This document shows, piece after piece, positions 1-7,358 of a stretch of DNA of 64,000 nt; within the stretch, counting starts at the first letter, position 1; every line of letters begins with the position of its first letter. Both the position numbers and the translations under genes were made by a program. The notes beneath the pieces were generated by a model. It worked only from the letters and a program-made list of their open reading frames with translations. It searched no databases and was not told the origin of the DNA. The stretch covers positions 4,650,001 through 4,714,000 of the forward strand of contig NZ_JAPEMU010000001.1 in NCBI RefSeq assembly GCF_026342405.1. The letters run 5' to 3'. This DNA comes from Kitasatospora sp. NBC_00240 (GTDB taxonomy: Bacteria; Actinomycetota; Actinomycetes; Streptomycetales; Streptomycetaceae).

Positions 1-1
1 C

Positions 2-481
2 CAGCTCACCACCCGGCAGCTCTCCGCCGACCTTGAGCGACAGGGGCGCCCCATCCCCGCCTCTGGGATCACCCGCATGGAAAAGGGCGAGCGGCAGGTG
101 ACGGTCGATGACTTGCTGGCCCTGGCAGTTGCGCTGAACGTATCCCCCAGTGCACTCCTGTTGCCCCTCGACGACTCTCCGGAACACACGGTCGAGATCG
201 CTGGCGCCGGATCCGTCCCCGCGGATGTCGCCTGGGATTGGGCGGACGGGAAGCGACCCCTGCGGCTTCCGAGCGGAGACACTCGGACCGCGGTCCTTGA
301 GTACGCCCTCCACAGTCGGCCCGCCGGCCGCCGAGAGCCGCAGTACCTCCACCATCGGGGCGAGCGCAGCGCTCAGGAGCTAGCGGAGGCCCGCCAGCGG
401 TACGAGTTCCTCGCCTCCATCGGGGGAGCGGACCTAGAGGGCAATCGCAAGCGCGACCCCGAAGCCTTCGAGGGGGACTGA
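2..481 (+). CDS. XRE-family helix-turn-helix protein, 5' truncated
   Basis: The open frame runs in from the left edge without a stop, so the start is outside the window. An ATG at 77 is internal: the codons before it encode a plausible recognition helix (QLTTRQLSADLERQGRP), followed by ITRMEKGERQVTVDDLLALA, the classic second half of an XRE/Cro HTH domain. The C-terminal half is polar and ends with repeated Glu/Arg and no known domain. The stop overlaps the integrase start (TGATG), so the two are co-translated. In AICEs such small HTH proteins sit near xis/int and control excision or replication; which role applies here cannot be told. Confidence 0.75.
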   Translation, partial: QLTTRQLSADLERQGRPIPASGITRMEKGERQVTVDDLLALAVALNVSPSALLLPLDDSPEHTVEIAGAGSVPADVAWDWADGKRPLRLPSGDTRTAVLEYALHSRPAGRREPQYLHHRGERSAQELAEARQRYEFLASIGGADLEGNRKRDPEAFEGD

Positions 482-1689
482 TGGCCAGGGTCTGGATTGA
501 GGACCGCGCGACGCAGAAGGACTACGTTGCGGCCATGGAGAAGTGGCGGGCGGCGAAGAAGGCCGGCAGCAACCGGCAGCCGCCCGGTCGGTGGCGGGTC
601 CGCTGGTACGACCCGGACGGCAAGTCGAAGGGGCGGGTCTTCGGCAAGAAGCCCGAGGCCGAGAACCACGTGCACGAGGTCGAGGCACGCCTGAGGGACG
701 GCTCGTACCGGGACCGGGCCGCCTCGAAGATGTTGTTCGGGGCGCTGGCCACCGAGTGGTTCGACTCCCGGGACGCCGTCAAGCGATCCTCGCTCGGCCG
801 CTACCGGCACTCGCTCGACCTGTACATCCTGCCGAGGTGGAAGGATCTGCCGCTGTCGGCGATCCGCCGGGAGGACATCGCTGCCTGGTCGGTGGAGCTC
901 GGCAAGTCGGGCGGGAAGAACGGCAAGCCCCTCGGGGCGTCGTCCGTGAAGGGCTCCCGGATCGTCTTCGGCATGGTGATGAACTGGGCCGTCGAGACGC
1001 ACCGGATCGCGTTCAACCCGGCGGCCGGCCTGGCGATGCCGCGGCCCGTCCCTTCCGATCACGTCTACCTCGACCACGCCCAGGTGCACGCGCTCGCCGC
1101 GGCAGCCGGGCCGTACGGTCCGCTGATCCTGGTGTCGTCGTACACCGGGATGCGCTGGGGCGAGGTCTCAGCCCTGCGGGCCCGCCGGGTGGACCTTGAG
1201 GCCCGACGAGTGCACGTGGTGAAGGCGTACGCCGAGGACGGCGGCGAGCTGTACGAGGACACCCCGAAGTCGTGGGCCCGACGGAAGGTCCCGCTGTCCG
1301 GGTTCCTGGTCGACGAACTGCGCCCGCTGCTGGCAAAGTTGAAGCCGGACGACCTGCTGTTCACGGCGCCGGAGGGTGGTCCGCTCCGCCTGCACAACTT
1401 CCGGCCGCGCGTGTTCGACCAGGCGGTGAAGGCTGCCGGCCTCGCCGATCTGGGGATCCACCCGCACGTGCTCAAGCACACCGCCGCCTCGCTGGCGATC
1501 GCCGCCGGCGCGGACATCAAGACCCTGCAGACCATGCTCGGGCACAAGTCGGCGACGCTCACCCTGGACACGTACGGGCACCTGATGTCCGACCGCCTCG
1601 ACGACGTCGCGGACCGGCTCAGCGAGGCCCGCGCGAAGGCTCTCGGGAAGGTCCCGAAGCAGCCCGGAACGCCCACGACTTCCGAATGA
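481..1689 (+). CDS. Tyrosine-type site-specific integrase
   Basis: A 402-residue phage-type integrase that would recombine the element with the adjacent tRNA-Lys gene. The N-terminal third holds an AP2-like/arm-binding region (RWRVRWYDPDGKSKGRVF), then a SAM-like core-binding domain (about 90-190) and the catalytic domain (about 205-385). Visible catalytic positions: Arg225 in TGMRWGE, the box II motif HVLKHTAASLAI, and the nucleophile Tyr365 in TLDTYGHL. Box II normally reads HxxR; here the Arg position is Lys332 (codon AAG). That is a conservative change but unusual, so activity is uncertain. The start overlaps the preceding HTH gene's stop. It points toward the tRNA. Confidence 0.92.
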   Translation: MARVWIEDRATQKDYVAAMEKWRAAKKAGSNRQPPGRWRVRWYDPDGKSKGRVFGKKPEAENHVHEVEARLRDGSYRDRAASKMLFGALATEWFDSRDAVKRSSLGRYRHSLDLYILPRWKDLPLSAIRREDIAAWSVELGKSGGKNGKPLGASSVKGSRIVFGMVMNWAVETHRIAFNPAAGLAMPRPVPSDHVYLDHAQVHALAAAAGPYGPLILVSSYTGMRWGEVSALRARRVDLEARRVHVVKAYAEDGGELYEDTPKSWARRKVPLSGFLVDELRPLLAKLKPDDLLFTAPEGGPLRLHNFRPRVFDQAVKAAGLADLGIHPHVLKHTAASLAIAAGADIKTLQTMLGHKSATLTLDTYGHLMSDRLDDVADRLSEARAKALGKVPKQPGTPTTSE

Positions 1690-1776
1690 CGTGTCAGAAA
1701 TACGTCATGCGGCGGCTGCAGTCTCAGGACTGAGCCACTCAACCACCCGTTGAACTGCATCAATGCACAAACTTGG

Positions 1777-1849
1777 TGGGCCGCCAGGGGCTCGAACCCT
1801 GAACCTACGGATTAAAAGTCCGCAGCTCTGCCAATTGAGCTAGCGGCCC
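1777..1849 (-). tRNA. tRNA-Lys (anticodon TTT)
   Basis: A 73-nt cloverleaf on the minus strand. The 7-bp acceptor stem GGGCCGC pairs with GCGGCCC, the anticodon loop reads CTTTTAA with anticodon TTT, and the T-arm is GTTCGAGCC-like. CCA is encoded at 1774-1776. Its 3' end faces the integrase, consistent with use as an integration site. Confidence 0.95.
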
Positions 1850-1896
1850 GCCGGCCTGCGCCGGCCGCTCGTCGCGGTACGGCACCTGCCGGGGTG

Positions 1897-1902
1897 ATCC
1901 TA
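1897..1902 (-). promoter_or_regulatory. Possible -10 box of the tRNA-Lys promoter
   Basis: On the minus strand the sequence reads TAGGAT, 47 bases upstream of the tRNA 5' end. This matches the TANNNT pattern of principal-sigma promoters in streptomycetes. No convincing -35 box was found, so this is tentative. Confidence 0.35.
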
Positions 1903-2005
1903 CCTGCTGACACCCCGGCATCCGCCAGCGGATTGCCGGGGGCGCGTCGGGGTCGTGAACGGCGCCGGCCAGCGGCTCGGGCGGCGCCGCGGCGGCGGGC
2001 AGGGC

Positions 2006-2788
2006 TCAGGGCCCGGCCGGGTCCGCCGGCGGGGTCCAGTGGGCGGCGCGGACCCGGCGCAGCCAGGCCTCCGCGGGTGCGCTGTCCGGAGCGGACGGCA
2101 GGACGCCGGGACGGTCGAAGCGCTGCCCGGCCGCGGCCAGCAGGTCGGCCGCGAGCGTGGGACGGTCGGCGATCCGTTCGCCCAGGTCGCGGACCCGCTC
2201 CGGATCGTCGATCCGCAGGACCACCTCCCCCGTCTCGTGCAGCCGGACACCCTGCTCGACCAGCCGGACCAGGTGCCGGGCGTGCTTGGCGGCCCGCGCC
2301 CGGGTGGCGCGGACGGCGGTGTCGCGGGTCAGGAGCTTCCGGAACTGCTGCTGGGCGTAACCGAGATAGGAGCCACGGACCGCCTTCGCGCTCAGGAAGG
2401 AGGTGCGTATCCCGATCAGCTCGTCACCGAGCGGCGTACGGATCTCGTAGAGCTCGTCCGGCAGCCAGACCAGCTCGGAGGCGGTCGGGTTGCAGCCGAG
2501 CGCGAGCCGGCACCACTTGGCGGCCTCGTGCAGGGTGATGTCCGGCTCGGTGGTGACATGGGACTCGGCCGGGCGGTCGAGGCCGTGCAGCATCTCGGTG
2601 CGGACGGCGAACAGCCCGAGGCGGTCCAGGTCCGAGCCGGCGTGCGCGAGCCCGTACGCCGTCGAACCGACGATGCCGGAGAGCAGGACATGCTCGGACG
2701 AAGCGGACGCAGCGGGCGCCGCGGACCCGGCGGGGGCAGCAGGCGCAGCGGATGCGGGCACGGGCGCGGGCGCGGTGGGCACGGTCAT
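2006..2788 (-). CDS. Predicted nucleotidyltransferase (DNA polymerase beta superfamily, YcgL/COG3541-like)
   Basis: A 260-residue protein. After a low-complexity Ala/Pro-rich N-terminus of about 30 residues comes LLSGIVGSTAYGLAHAGSD, the GSxxYG...SDxD signature of minimal nucleotidyltransferases, with the metal-binding SDLD acid pair. A conserved middle segment (KWCRLALGCNPTASELVWLP) and an all-helical C-terminal half follow, as in COG3541 proteins. The ATG at 2788 was chosen because GAGGAG lies just upstream; the frame stays open far beyond it but that extension reads as an antisense shadow. Substrate unknown; it stands alone between the tRNA and a divergent SDR gene. Confidence 0.8.
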   Translation of the reverse strand: MTVPTAPAPVPASAAPAAPAGSAAPAASASSEHVLLSGIVGSTAYGLAHAGSDLDRLGLFAVRTEMLHGLDRPAESHVTTEPDITLHEAAKWCRLALGCNPTASELVWLPDELYEIRTPLGDELIGIRTSFLSAKAVRGSYLGYAQQQFRKLLTRDTAVRATRARAAKHARHLVRLVEQGVRLHETGEVVLRIDDPERVRDLGERIADRPTLAADLLAAAGQRFDRPGVLPSAPDSAPAEAWLRRVRAAHWTPPADPAGP

Positions 2789-2942
2789 GGCGGCTCCTCG
2801 GTCGGGCCCTGGTCGGGGGCGACCGGTACGAAGGGGTACCGCCGAGTCTGCCGTGGGCGGGAGCGCAGGGCGAACCAGTTCCGGACCTGGCTGCAGCCAC
2901 CGCGGAGGGGACCGGACGCGACTTCCGTGCCGAGACCGACCA

Positions 2943-2984
2943 AGACCGGCCGAGGCAGACCGGCCGAGGCAGACCGGCCGAACC
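2943..2984. repeat. Three tandem copies of a 14-bp unit
   Basis: AGACCGGCCGAGGC occurs at 2943 and 2957, with a degenerate third copy at 2971 (ending ACC). It lies in the divergent intergenic region between the nucleotidyltransferase and the SDR gene. No function can be assigned. Confidence 0.7.
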
Positions 2985-3022
2985 GTACCGCCGTCGCGCC
3001 CCGGCACGGCGAGCCCGTGGGC

Positions 3023-3028
3023 TACGGT
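3023..3028 (+). promoter_or_regulatory. -10 box of a leaderless SDR transcript
   Basis: TACGGT lies 6 bases before the ATG at 3035. In streptomycetes a TANNNT box at this distance typically places the transcription start on the initiation codon. There is no Shine-Dalgarno sequence in front of the ATG, consistent with leaderless translation. Confidence 0.5.
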
Positions 3029-3034
3029 CGGAGC

Positions 3035-3781
3035 ATGTCCGAGACCATCCTCATCACCGGTGGCGGCCGAGGCATCGGCGCCGCCACCGCCCTGCTCGCC
3101 GGCCGGCGCGGCTACCGCGTCTGCGTCAACTACCGTGCGGACGAGGAATCCGCCGCCCGGGTCGTGGACGGCATCCGCGCCGCGGGCGGTACCGCGATCG
3201 CCGTCCGGGCGGACGTGAGCCGCAGCACCGAGGTGGAGCGGCTCTTCACCACCGTGGACACCGAACTCGGCCCGCTCACCGCCCTGGTGAACAACGCCGG
3301 CTCCCTGGAGCGCCAGGCCCGGCTGGACGAACTGGACGAGGAACGGCTGACCCGGATCTGGGCCGCCAACATCACCGGCCCGTTCCTCTGCGCGGCCCAG
3401 GCCGTCCGCCGGATGTCCACCCGGTACGGCGGCAAGGGCGGGGCCATCGTGAACGTCTCCTCCGCGGCCGCCCGGCTCGGCTCGCCCAACGAGTACGTCG
3501 ACTACGCAGCGTCCAAGGGTGCCGTCGACTCGATGACCCGCGGGCTCGCCCTGGAAGTGGCCGACGAGGGCATCCGCGTCAACGCCGTCCGACCGGGCCT
3601 CATCCACACCGACATCCACGCCCTGGGCGGCGAACCGGGCCGGGTCGACCGGGTCGCCCCCGACCTGCCGATGCGGCGCGGCGGCACCGCCGAGGAGGTC
3701 GCCGAGTCGATCCTGTTCCTGCTCTCGCCCGCCTCCTCGTACACCACCGGCGCCTTCCTCGACCTCGCCGGCGGCCGCTGA
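3035..3781 (+). CDS. SDR-family NAD(P)-dependent oxidoreductase
   Basis: A 248-residue classical short-chain dehydrogenase/reductase. Seen in order: cofactor motif TGGGRGIG near residue 8, NNAG around residue 87, the catalytic Ser in VNVSSAA, and YxxxK in YVDYAASKGAVD. The C-terminus ends TTGAFLDLAGGR, typical of FabG-like enzymes. Length is normal for the family. The substrate cannot be told from sequence; FabG-like annotation is often over-interpreted. The ATG is likely leaderless (TACGGT six bases upstream). A phosphatase gene follows 51 bases downstream with its own promoter-like box, so the genes are probably separate units. Confidence 0.9.
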   Translation: MSETILITGGGRGIGAATALLAGRRGYRVCVNYRADEESAARVVDGIRAAGGTAIAVRADVSRSTEVERLFTTVDTELGPLTALVNNAGSLERQARLDELDEERLTRIWAANITGPFLCAAQAVRRMSTRYGGKGGAIVNVSSAAARLGSPNEYVDYAASKGAVDSMTRGLALEVADEGIRVNAVRPGLIHTDIHALGGEPGRVDRVAPDLPMRRGGTAEEVAESILFLLSPASSYTTGAFLDLAGGR

Positions 3782-3819
3782 CTTCCCCCGATCTCCCCGC
3801 CCGGTCGGGCCCGCCGCCC

Positions 3820-3825
3820 TACCGT
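3820..3825 (+). promoter_or_regulatory. -10 box of a leaderless phosphatase transcript
   Basis: TACCGT ends 7 bases before the ATG at 3833, the same arrangement as in the preceding SDR gene. It overlaps a GTG that would otherwise be an alternative start, which argues for the ATG. Confidence 0.45.
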
Positions 3826-3832
3826 GGAGCCC

Positions 3833-4597
3833 ATGACCGACCGCGAGTTCGACTCGGCGCCCACGCCCGCTCCGCAGACCGCCGTCGCCCCCGAGGCGGA
3901 CGGCGCCTTCGTCACCGTCCCCGGCGTCCGCAACCTCCGCGACGCCGGGGGCGTCCACGGCACGGGCGGCCTGCGCCCGGGCCGGATCTACCGCTCCGGC
4001 TCCCTGCACACCCTCACCCCCGAGGGAGCCCAGCGGCTCAAGGCCCTCGGCCTGCGGACGGTCGTCGACCTGCGCAGCGCCGCCGAACTCGACAACTGGC
4101 CCGACCGGCGCCACGGCCTCGACCACGAGGCCCTCCACCTGCCGACCTTCCCCGCCGACCGGGAGAGCGACCAGCCCTGGCCCGACAACCAGGCCGACCT
4201 GTACCTCTACCTCCCCCGGTACGCGGGCCCCTCCGTCGCCGCCACCATCCGCCGCCTGATCACCCCCGGCGCGCTGCCCGCCCTGATCCACTGCGCCGTC
4301 GGCAAGGACCGCACCGGCCTCACCATCGCCGTCCTCCAGTCCCTGCTGGGCGCCACCGACGCCGAGATCACCGCGGACTTCCTCCTCTCCAACACCGGCC
4401 TCGACCTCCTCGACGGCCCCACCCCCTACGTCGACGAGACCGGCACCGAACGCACCTCCCGCCCGGTCACCGCCGCCCTTTTGCACTCCTCCCTCGCCTG
4501 GATCCGCGAGACCCACGGCTCGGTGGAGGGCTACGTCCTGGCCCAAGGCGTGACGGAGGGGGAACTGGCGGAGCTGCGGAAGACGCTGGCGCAGTAG
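3833..4597 (+). CDS. Tyrosine/serine protein phosphatase (Tyr_phosphatase3 family)
   Basis: A 254-residue cytosolic phosphatase. VRNLRDAGG near the N-terminus and GRIYRSGSL are the conserved front motifs of this family; the P-loop HCAVGKDRTG carries the nucleophilic Cys and the phosphate-binding Arg (CX5R). Proteins of this type (MptpB, LipA-like) act on phosphotyrosine, phosphoserine or phosphoinositides; which applies is unknown. The ATG at 3833 was chosen over a GTG at 3824 because TACCGT overlaps the latter and sets up a leaderless start. No functional link to neighbours is evident. Confidence 0.88.
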   Translation: MTDREFDSAPTPAPQTAVAPEADGAFVTVPGVRNLRDAGGVHGTGGLRPGRIYRSGSLHTLTPEGAQRLKALGLRTVVDLRSAAELDNWPDRRHGLDHEALHLPTFPADRESDQPWPDNQADLYLYLPRYAGPSVAATIRRLITPGALPALIHCAVGKDRTGLTIAVLQSLLGATDAEITADFLLSNTGLDLLDGPTPYVDETGTERTSRPVTAALLHSSLAWIRETHGSVEGYVLAQGVTEGELAELRKTLAQ

Positions 4598-4675
4598 CGC
4601 CCCGGCCCACCCCTGGCGCGGGACGGTCACCGGGGCAGGGACGGCCGGGCGGCCGGTGGGTGTCGGTGGTGCGAC

Positions 4676-4681
4676 CTACGG
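4676..4681 (+). promoter_or_regulatory. Possible -10 box upstream of vsr
   Basis: TACGGT lies 44 bases upstream of the vsr ATG, leaving room for a short leader containing AAGGGG. No clear -35 was seen. Confidence 0.35.
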
Positions 4682-4725
4682 TGGGTGCAGAGGAACACCT
4701 GCACCGGGACAAGGGGAACGCACAC

Positions 4726-5313
4726 ATGAGTCGGCCCGAGGACGAGCCGGGCGACGACGTCCGCCCCGCAGGACGGGACGACTCCGTCTCCCCGGCCCCG
4801 ACCCGGCCCGCCACAACGGGCGAACCCGCCCGCGCCGGGAGCGGCGCCGGCGGCCAGGGGCGGCCCGGGCGTTCCGCAGCGCCCGCCCTCGTGCCGTCCT
4901 CCGACGGCGTCTCCGCCCGGATGAGCCGGCAGCGTCGGAAGGACACCGAGATCGAACTGGCCGTGCGGAAACAGCTGCACGCCGCCGGTCTGCGCTACCG
5001 GGTCGGTCTCCCCGTGCCCGGGATGCGCCGCCGCACCATCGACGTGGCCTTCACCCGTGCCAAGGTGGCCGTCTTCCTCGACGGCTGCTTCTGGCACGGG
5101 TGCCCGGAGCACGCAACCCGCCCCAAGGCGAACAGCGGCTGGTGGGCGGAGAAGCTGGACCGGAACATCGCGCGCGACACGGAGACCTCGCAGCACCTGG
5201 AGGAGGCCGGCTGGGTGGTCCTCCGGTTCTGGGAGCACCAGCCGGCCGAGTCCGTCGCGGCCGAGATCGCTTCCGCCGTGTCGAGGGACCGGCCACCGGC
5301 CCCAGGAGGGTGA
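4726..5313 (+). CDS. vsr: Very short patch repair (Vsr) endonuclease
   Basis: Residues 66-195 match the Vsr fold: MSRQRRKDTEIELAVRK, a core with the metal-binding acid in RTIDVAF, then the hallmark VFLDGCFWHGCPEH, and KLDRNIARDTE. Vsr nicks T:G mismatches left by deamination of 5-methylcytosine. The first 65 residues are a Pro/Gly/Ala-rich disordered extension not found in E. coli Vsr; an internal ATG at 4921 would give a standard-length protein, but AAGGGG precedes the 4726 ATG. No cytosine methyltransferase is adjacent, so this is an orphan copy. Confidence 0.9.
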   Translation: MSRPEDEPGDDVRPAGRDDSVSPAPTRPATTGEPARAGSGAGGQGRPGRSAAPALVPSSDGVSARMSRQRRKDTEIELAVRKQLHAAGLRYRVGLPVPGMRRRTIDVAFTRAKVAVFLDGCFWHGCPEHATRPKANSGWWAEKLDRNIARDTETSQHLEEAGWVVLRFWEHQPAESVAAEIASAVSRDRPPAPGG

Positions 5314-5401
5314 CCAGCCGATGAACCGGGGAACGTAGGCCTCGTCCCGGCCGACTCCCCGACTGGCGCTGCCCGCGACGGCCCGGGGGAGATTGGCCCC
5401 G

Positions 5402-5854
5402 CTACTCCGGCGCCGCCTCCAGCCGCCACCACTGCCCCGGGCTGTCCTCGTCCTCCCATTGGCGGACGGGGGTGCCCGGGGTGGTGGCGGGGGCGACGGC
5501 TTCGAGGGCCTTGCCGCTGACGAAGCTGGTGAGGGTGAAGGTGCCGGGAGACTCGACGTGCTGTTCGAGGAGCCACTCCTGGGCCCCGAACGCGTTGGCG
5601 GACCACTGCTGGACGAGGGTGCCGTTCTCGGTGGAGGCGCCCGTGACGTCCAGGCGCTTGCCGCTCGCGGCGTTCTCGAAGTGGTAGAGGGCGCCGCCGG
5701 GGTGGACGGCGGTCAGTTTCCAGAGTTGGGCCGGGGCGCCGTTGTCCTGGCCGAGTTGGGCTTTGGCACCGCTGCGGCTGCTGCCGTCGGCGATCTCCAG
5801 CAGGAGGCCGCCGGCGACGTTGCGTACCCGGTACAGGCCGTCCTTGATGATCAT
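5402..5854 (-). CDS. RICIN-type beta-trefoil lectin protein
   Basis: A 150-residue protein that is almost entirely one beta-trefoil domain. The three-fold repeat is visible as GLYRVRN...SGAKAQLGQ...LWKLTAV, then ENAASGKRLDVTG...TLVQQW, then SFVSGKALEAV...TPVRQWE, each ending with the Q/W-type motif. No signal peptide or catalytic domain is attached. The ATG at 5854 was chosen; an in-frame ATG at 5872 is an alternative. It probably binds carbohydrate, but there is no neighbouring glycoside hydrolase. Confidence 0.8.
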   Translation of the reverse strand: MIIKDGLYRVRNVAGGLLLEIADGSSRSGAKAQLGQDNGAPAQLWKLTAVHPGGALYHFENAASGKRLDVTGASTENGTLVQQWSANAFGAQEWLLEQHVESPGTFTLTSFVSGKALEAVAPATTPGTPVRQWEDEDSPGQWWRLEAAPE

Positions 5855-5918
5855 CCCGGGACCACTCCCCATCCACTCGGTGCCGTTTCGGTGCCGTTGC
5901 TCGCCTCGGGCAAGTCTT

Positions 5919-7145
5919 TCACCGGGCTCGGACAGTCCACTCCTCGTAGCCGAAGGCGGCCGCCAGGACGCCGGCCGTGGCAGCCACCTGGGCGAGGGCG
6001 GAGACGCCGGTGCCCAGGGGGACGGTGACCGTGAGGGCGGCCGCGGCGACCAGGCGGGGCAGCAGTGGGGTGAGGCCGAAGGTGCGGCGGACGGCGGCGT
6101 TGGCGGCCAGGAAGAGCGCGACGCCGGCGGCCAGGGCGGCGGCCTGGGACAGTGTGACGGGATTCCCCGGGTGGCCGACCGCCGACTTGACGCCCGCGGC
6201 GAAGAGCAGGACACCGAGCAGCAGCCCGTAATGGCCCAGGTTGTAGACGCTGACGGCGAGTTGGTTGCGCCGGGCATCGCCGAGACCGGCCATGTGGTGC
6301 TCGGCCCGGGTGTCGTCGTCGTGGCCGAAGTAGGCCCACCAGAGGCCGACGCAGACGGCGAGGGTGAGCAGGGCGGTGGCGATCAGCGGCGCGGACAGGT
6401 CCGCGTCGCCGGCGCCGACGCCGATGGCGATCACGGACTCGCCGAACGCGATGATCACGATCAGGCCGTGGCGTTCCACGAAGTGGTCGGCGCGGAGCTG
6501 GAACTGGGGCAGGTCGACCAGCCGGGGGATCGCGAACTGGAGCGCGAAGGCCGCGACCCAGAAACCCAGTTGGGCACTGCCGGAGAGGTAGCCGCCGGTG
6601 ACCACGAGGCCGGTGTTGACCAGATTGAGGCCGCCCATCCGAAGGACCGAGGCGACCGCCACCCCGGCGGCCGCGAACATGCCGGTGTGGACGGCGACGA
6701 TCACCAGGTAGGCCCAGCCGAAGGCGAGCCCGCTGCCTTCGAAGGCGTGCGGTACGGCCAGCGACACCACCAGGAACGCGGCCATCCCGAGCAGCAGCAT
6801 GCCCCGGCGGCCGTGGGTCGAGGGCGGCATGGCGTTGGTCAGCCAGATGAACGCGTCGTACATCCACCAGATCACCGCCAGCATCACCAGCACCTGCACC
6901 ATCCCGCCGACGGTGAGGTGGTGGGCCAGGCTGCCGGTGAGCTGGGTGATGGTGAAGACGAAGACGAGGTCGAAGAAGAGCTCCAACGCGCTCACGCGCA
7001 GCGCCGGTTCGGGAGCGGCGGTCGCCCCGGCGGCGGAGGTCGACGAGACGGCAGCGACGGCTGAAGCGTCCGAGGCGTCGGGGGCCGAGGCGTCGGGGGC
7101 CGAGGTGGCTGCAGGCGGTGCGGGTTCAGGAATGAGAGCGGTCAC
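5919..7145 (-). CDS. Low temperature requirement protein A (LtrA) family membrane protein
   Basis: About 408 residues with many hydrophobic segments. After an Ala/Ser/Asp-rich N-terminal tail of about 50 residues comes the family hallmark RVSALELFFDLVFVFTITQL, and later FVERHGLIVIIAFGESVIAIG, both conserved in LtrA proteins. The family's biochemical role is not established; in Listeria it was linked to growth in the cold. The GTG at 7145 was chosen: codons between it and the upstream GTG at 7184 use A/T third positions (CCA, ACT, TCA, GAT), unlike real coding sequence here, and GATACT sits six bases before 7145. Confidence 0.85.
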   Translation of the reverse strand: MTALIPEPAPPAATSAPDASAPDASDASAVAAVSSTSAAGATAAPEPALRVSALELFFDLVFVFTITQLTGSLAHHLTVGGMVQVLVMLAVIWWMYDAFIWLTNAMPPSTHGRRGMLLLGMAAFLVVSLAVPHAFEGSGLAFGWAYLVIVAVHTGMFAAAGVAVASVLRMGGLNLVNTGLVVTGGYLSGSAQLGFWVAAFALQFAIPRLVDLPQFQLRADHFVERHGLIVIIAFGESVIAIGVGAGDADLSAPLIATALLTLAVCVGLWWAYFGHDDDTRAEHHMAGLGDARRNQLAVSVYNLGHYGLLLGVLLFAAGVKSAVGHPGNPVTLSQAAALAAGVALFLAANAAVRRTFGLTPLLPRLVAAAALTVTVPLGTGVSALAQVAATAGVLAAAFGYEEWTVRAR

Positions 7146-7358
7146 GGCGCGAGTATCGAACTTTGAGCGCAGGGAAGTTGGCACTTTCGGCCACAGTCAG
7201 CCATCAGCGAACCGAAAACGGCGTTTCGTCTCGAAGCGCGGAATCCGGCGAGGCCCGGCCGACGCCAGGCGGGAGCGCCGGGTTTCGGATATCGGGCGCC
7301 GGTCGGCCGGGACGGGGCCGGGCGCGCGACCAGGCGGGACCGGGCGCCCTGCCGCCCG

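Larger units (their letters stand above)
1..1849. mobile_element. Right end of a tRNA-Lys-integrated element (partial)
   Basis: Seen: an HTH gene and a tyrosine integrase overlap by one base and the integrase ends 84 bases before the CCA-encoding 3' end of a tRNA-Lys gene. Known: actinobacterial integrative elements (AICEs, pSAM2/SLP1 type) and prophages use the 3' half of tRNA genes as attB and keep int next to the att site. Inference: the element lies to the left of the tRNA and continues outside the window, with the att core inside the tRNA 3' half. The other att copy is not visible, so the element's type and size are unknown. Confidence 0.65.

Noticed and set aside
2789..4630. The minus-strand frame of the nucleotidyltransferase stays open for 600 more codons upstream.
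   Set aside because: It runs antisense to the SDR and phosphatase genes, has a Gly/Arg/Val composition typical of shadows, and a clear RBS-ATG exists at 2788.
5742..7064. A 440-codon plus-strand open frame opposite the LtrA gene.
   Set aside because: Gly/Glu/Arg/His-rich shadow of the minus-strand membrane protein.
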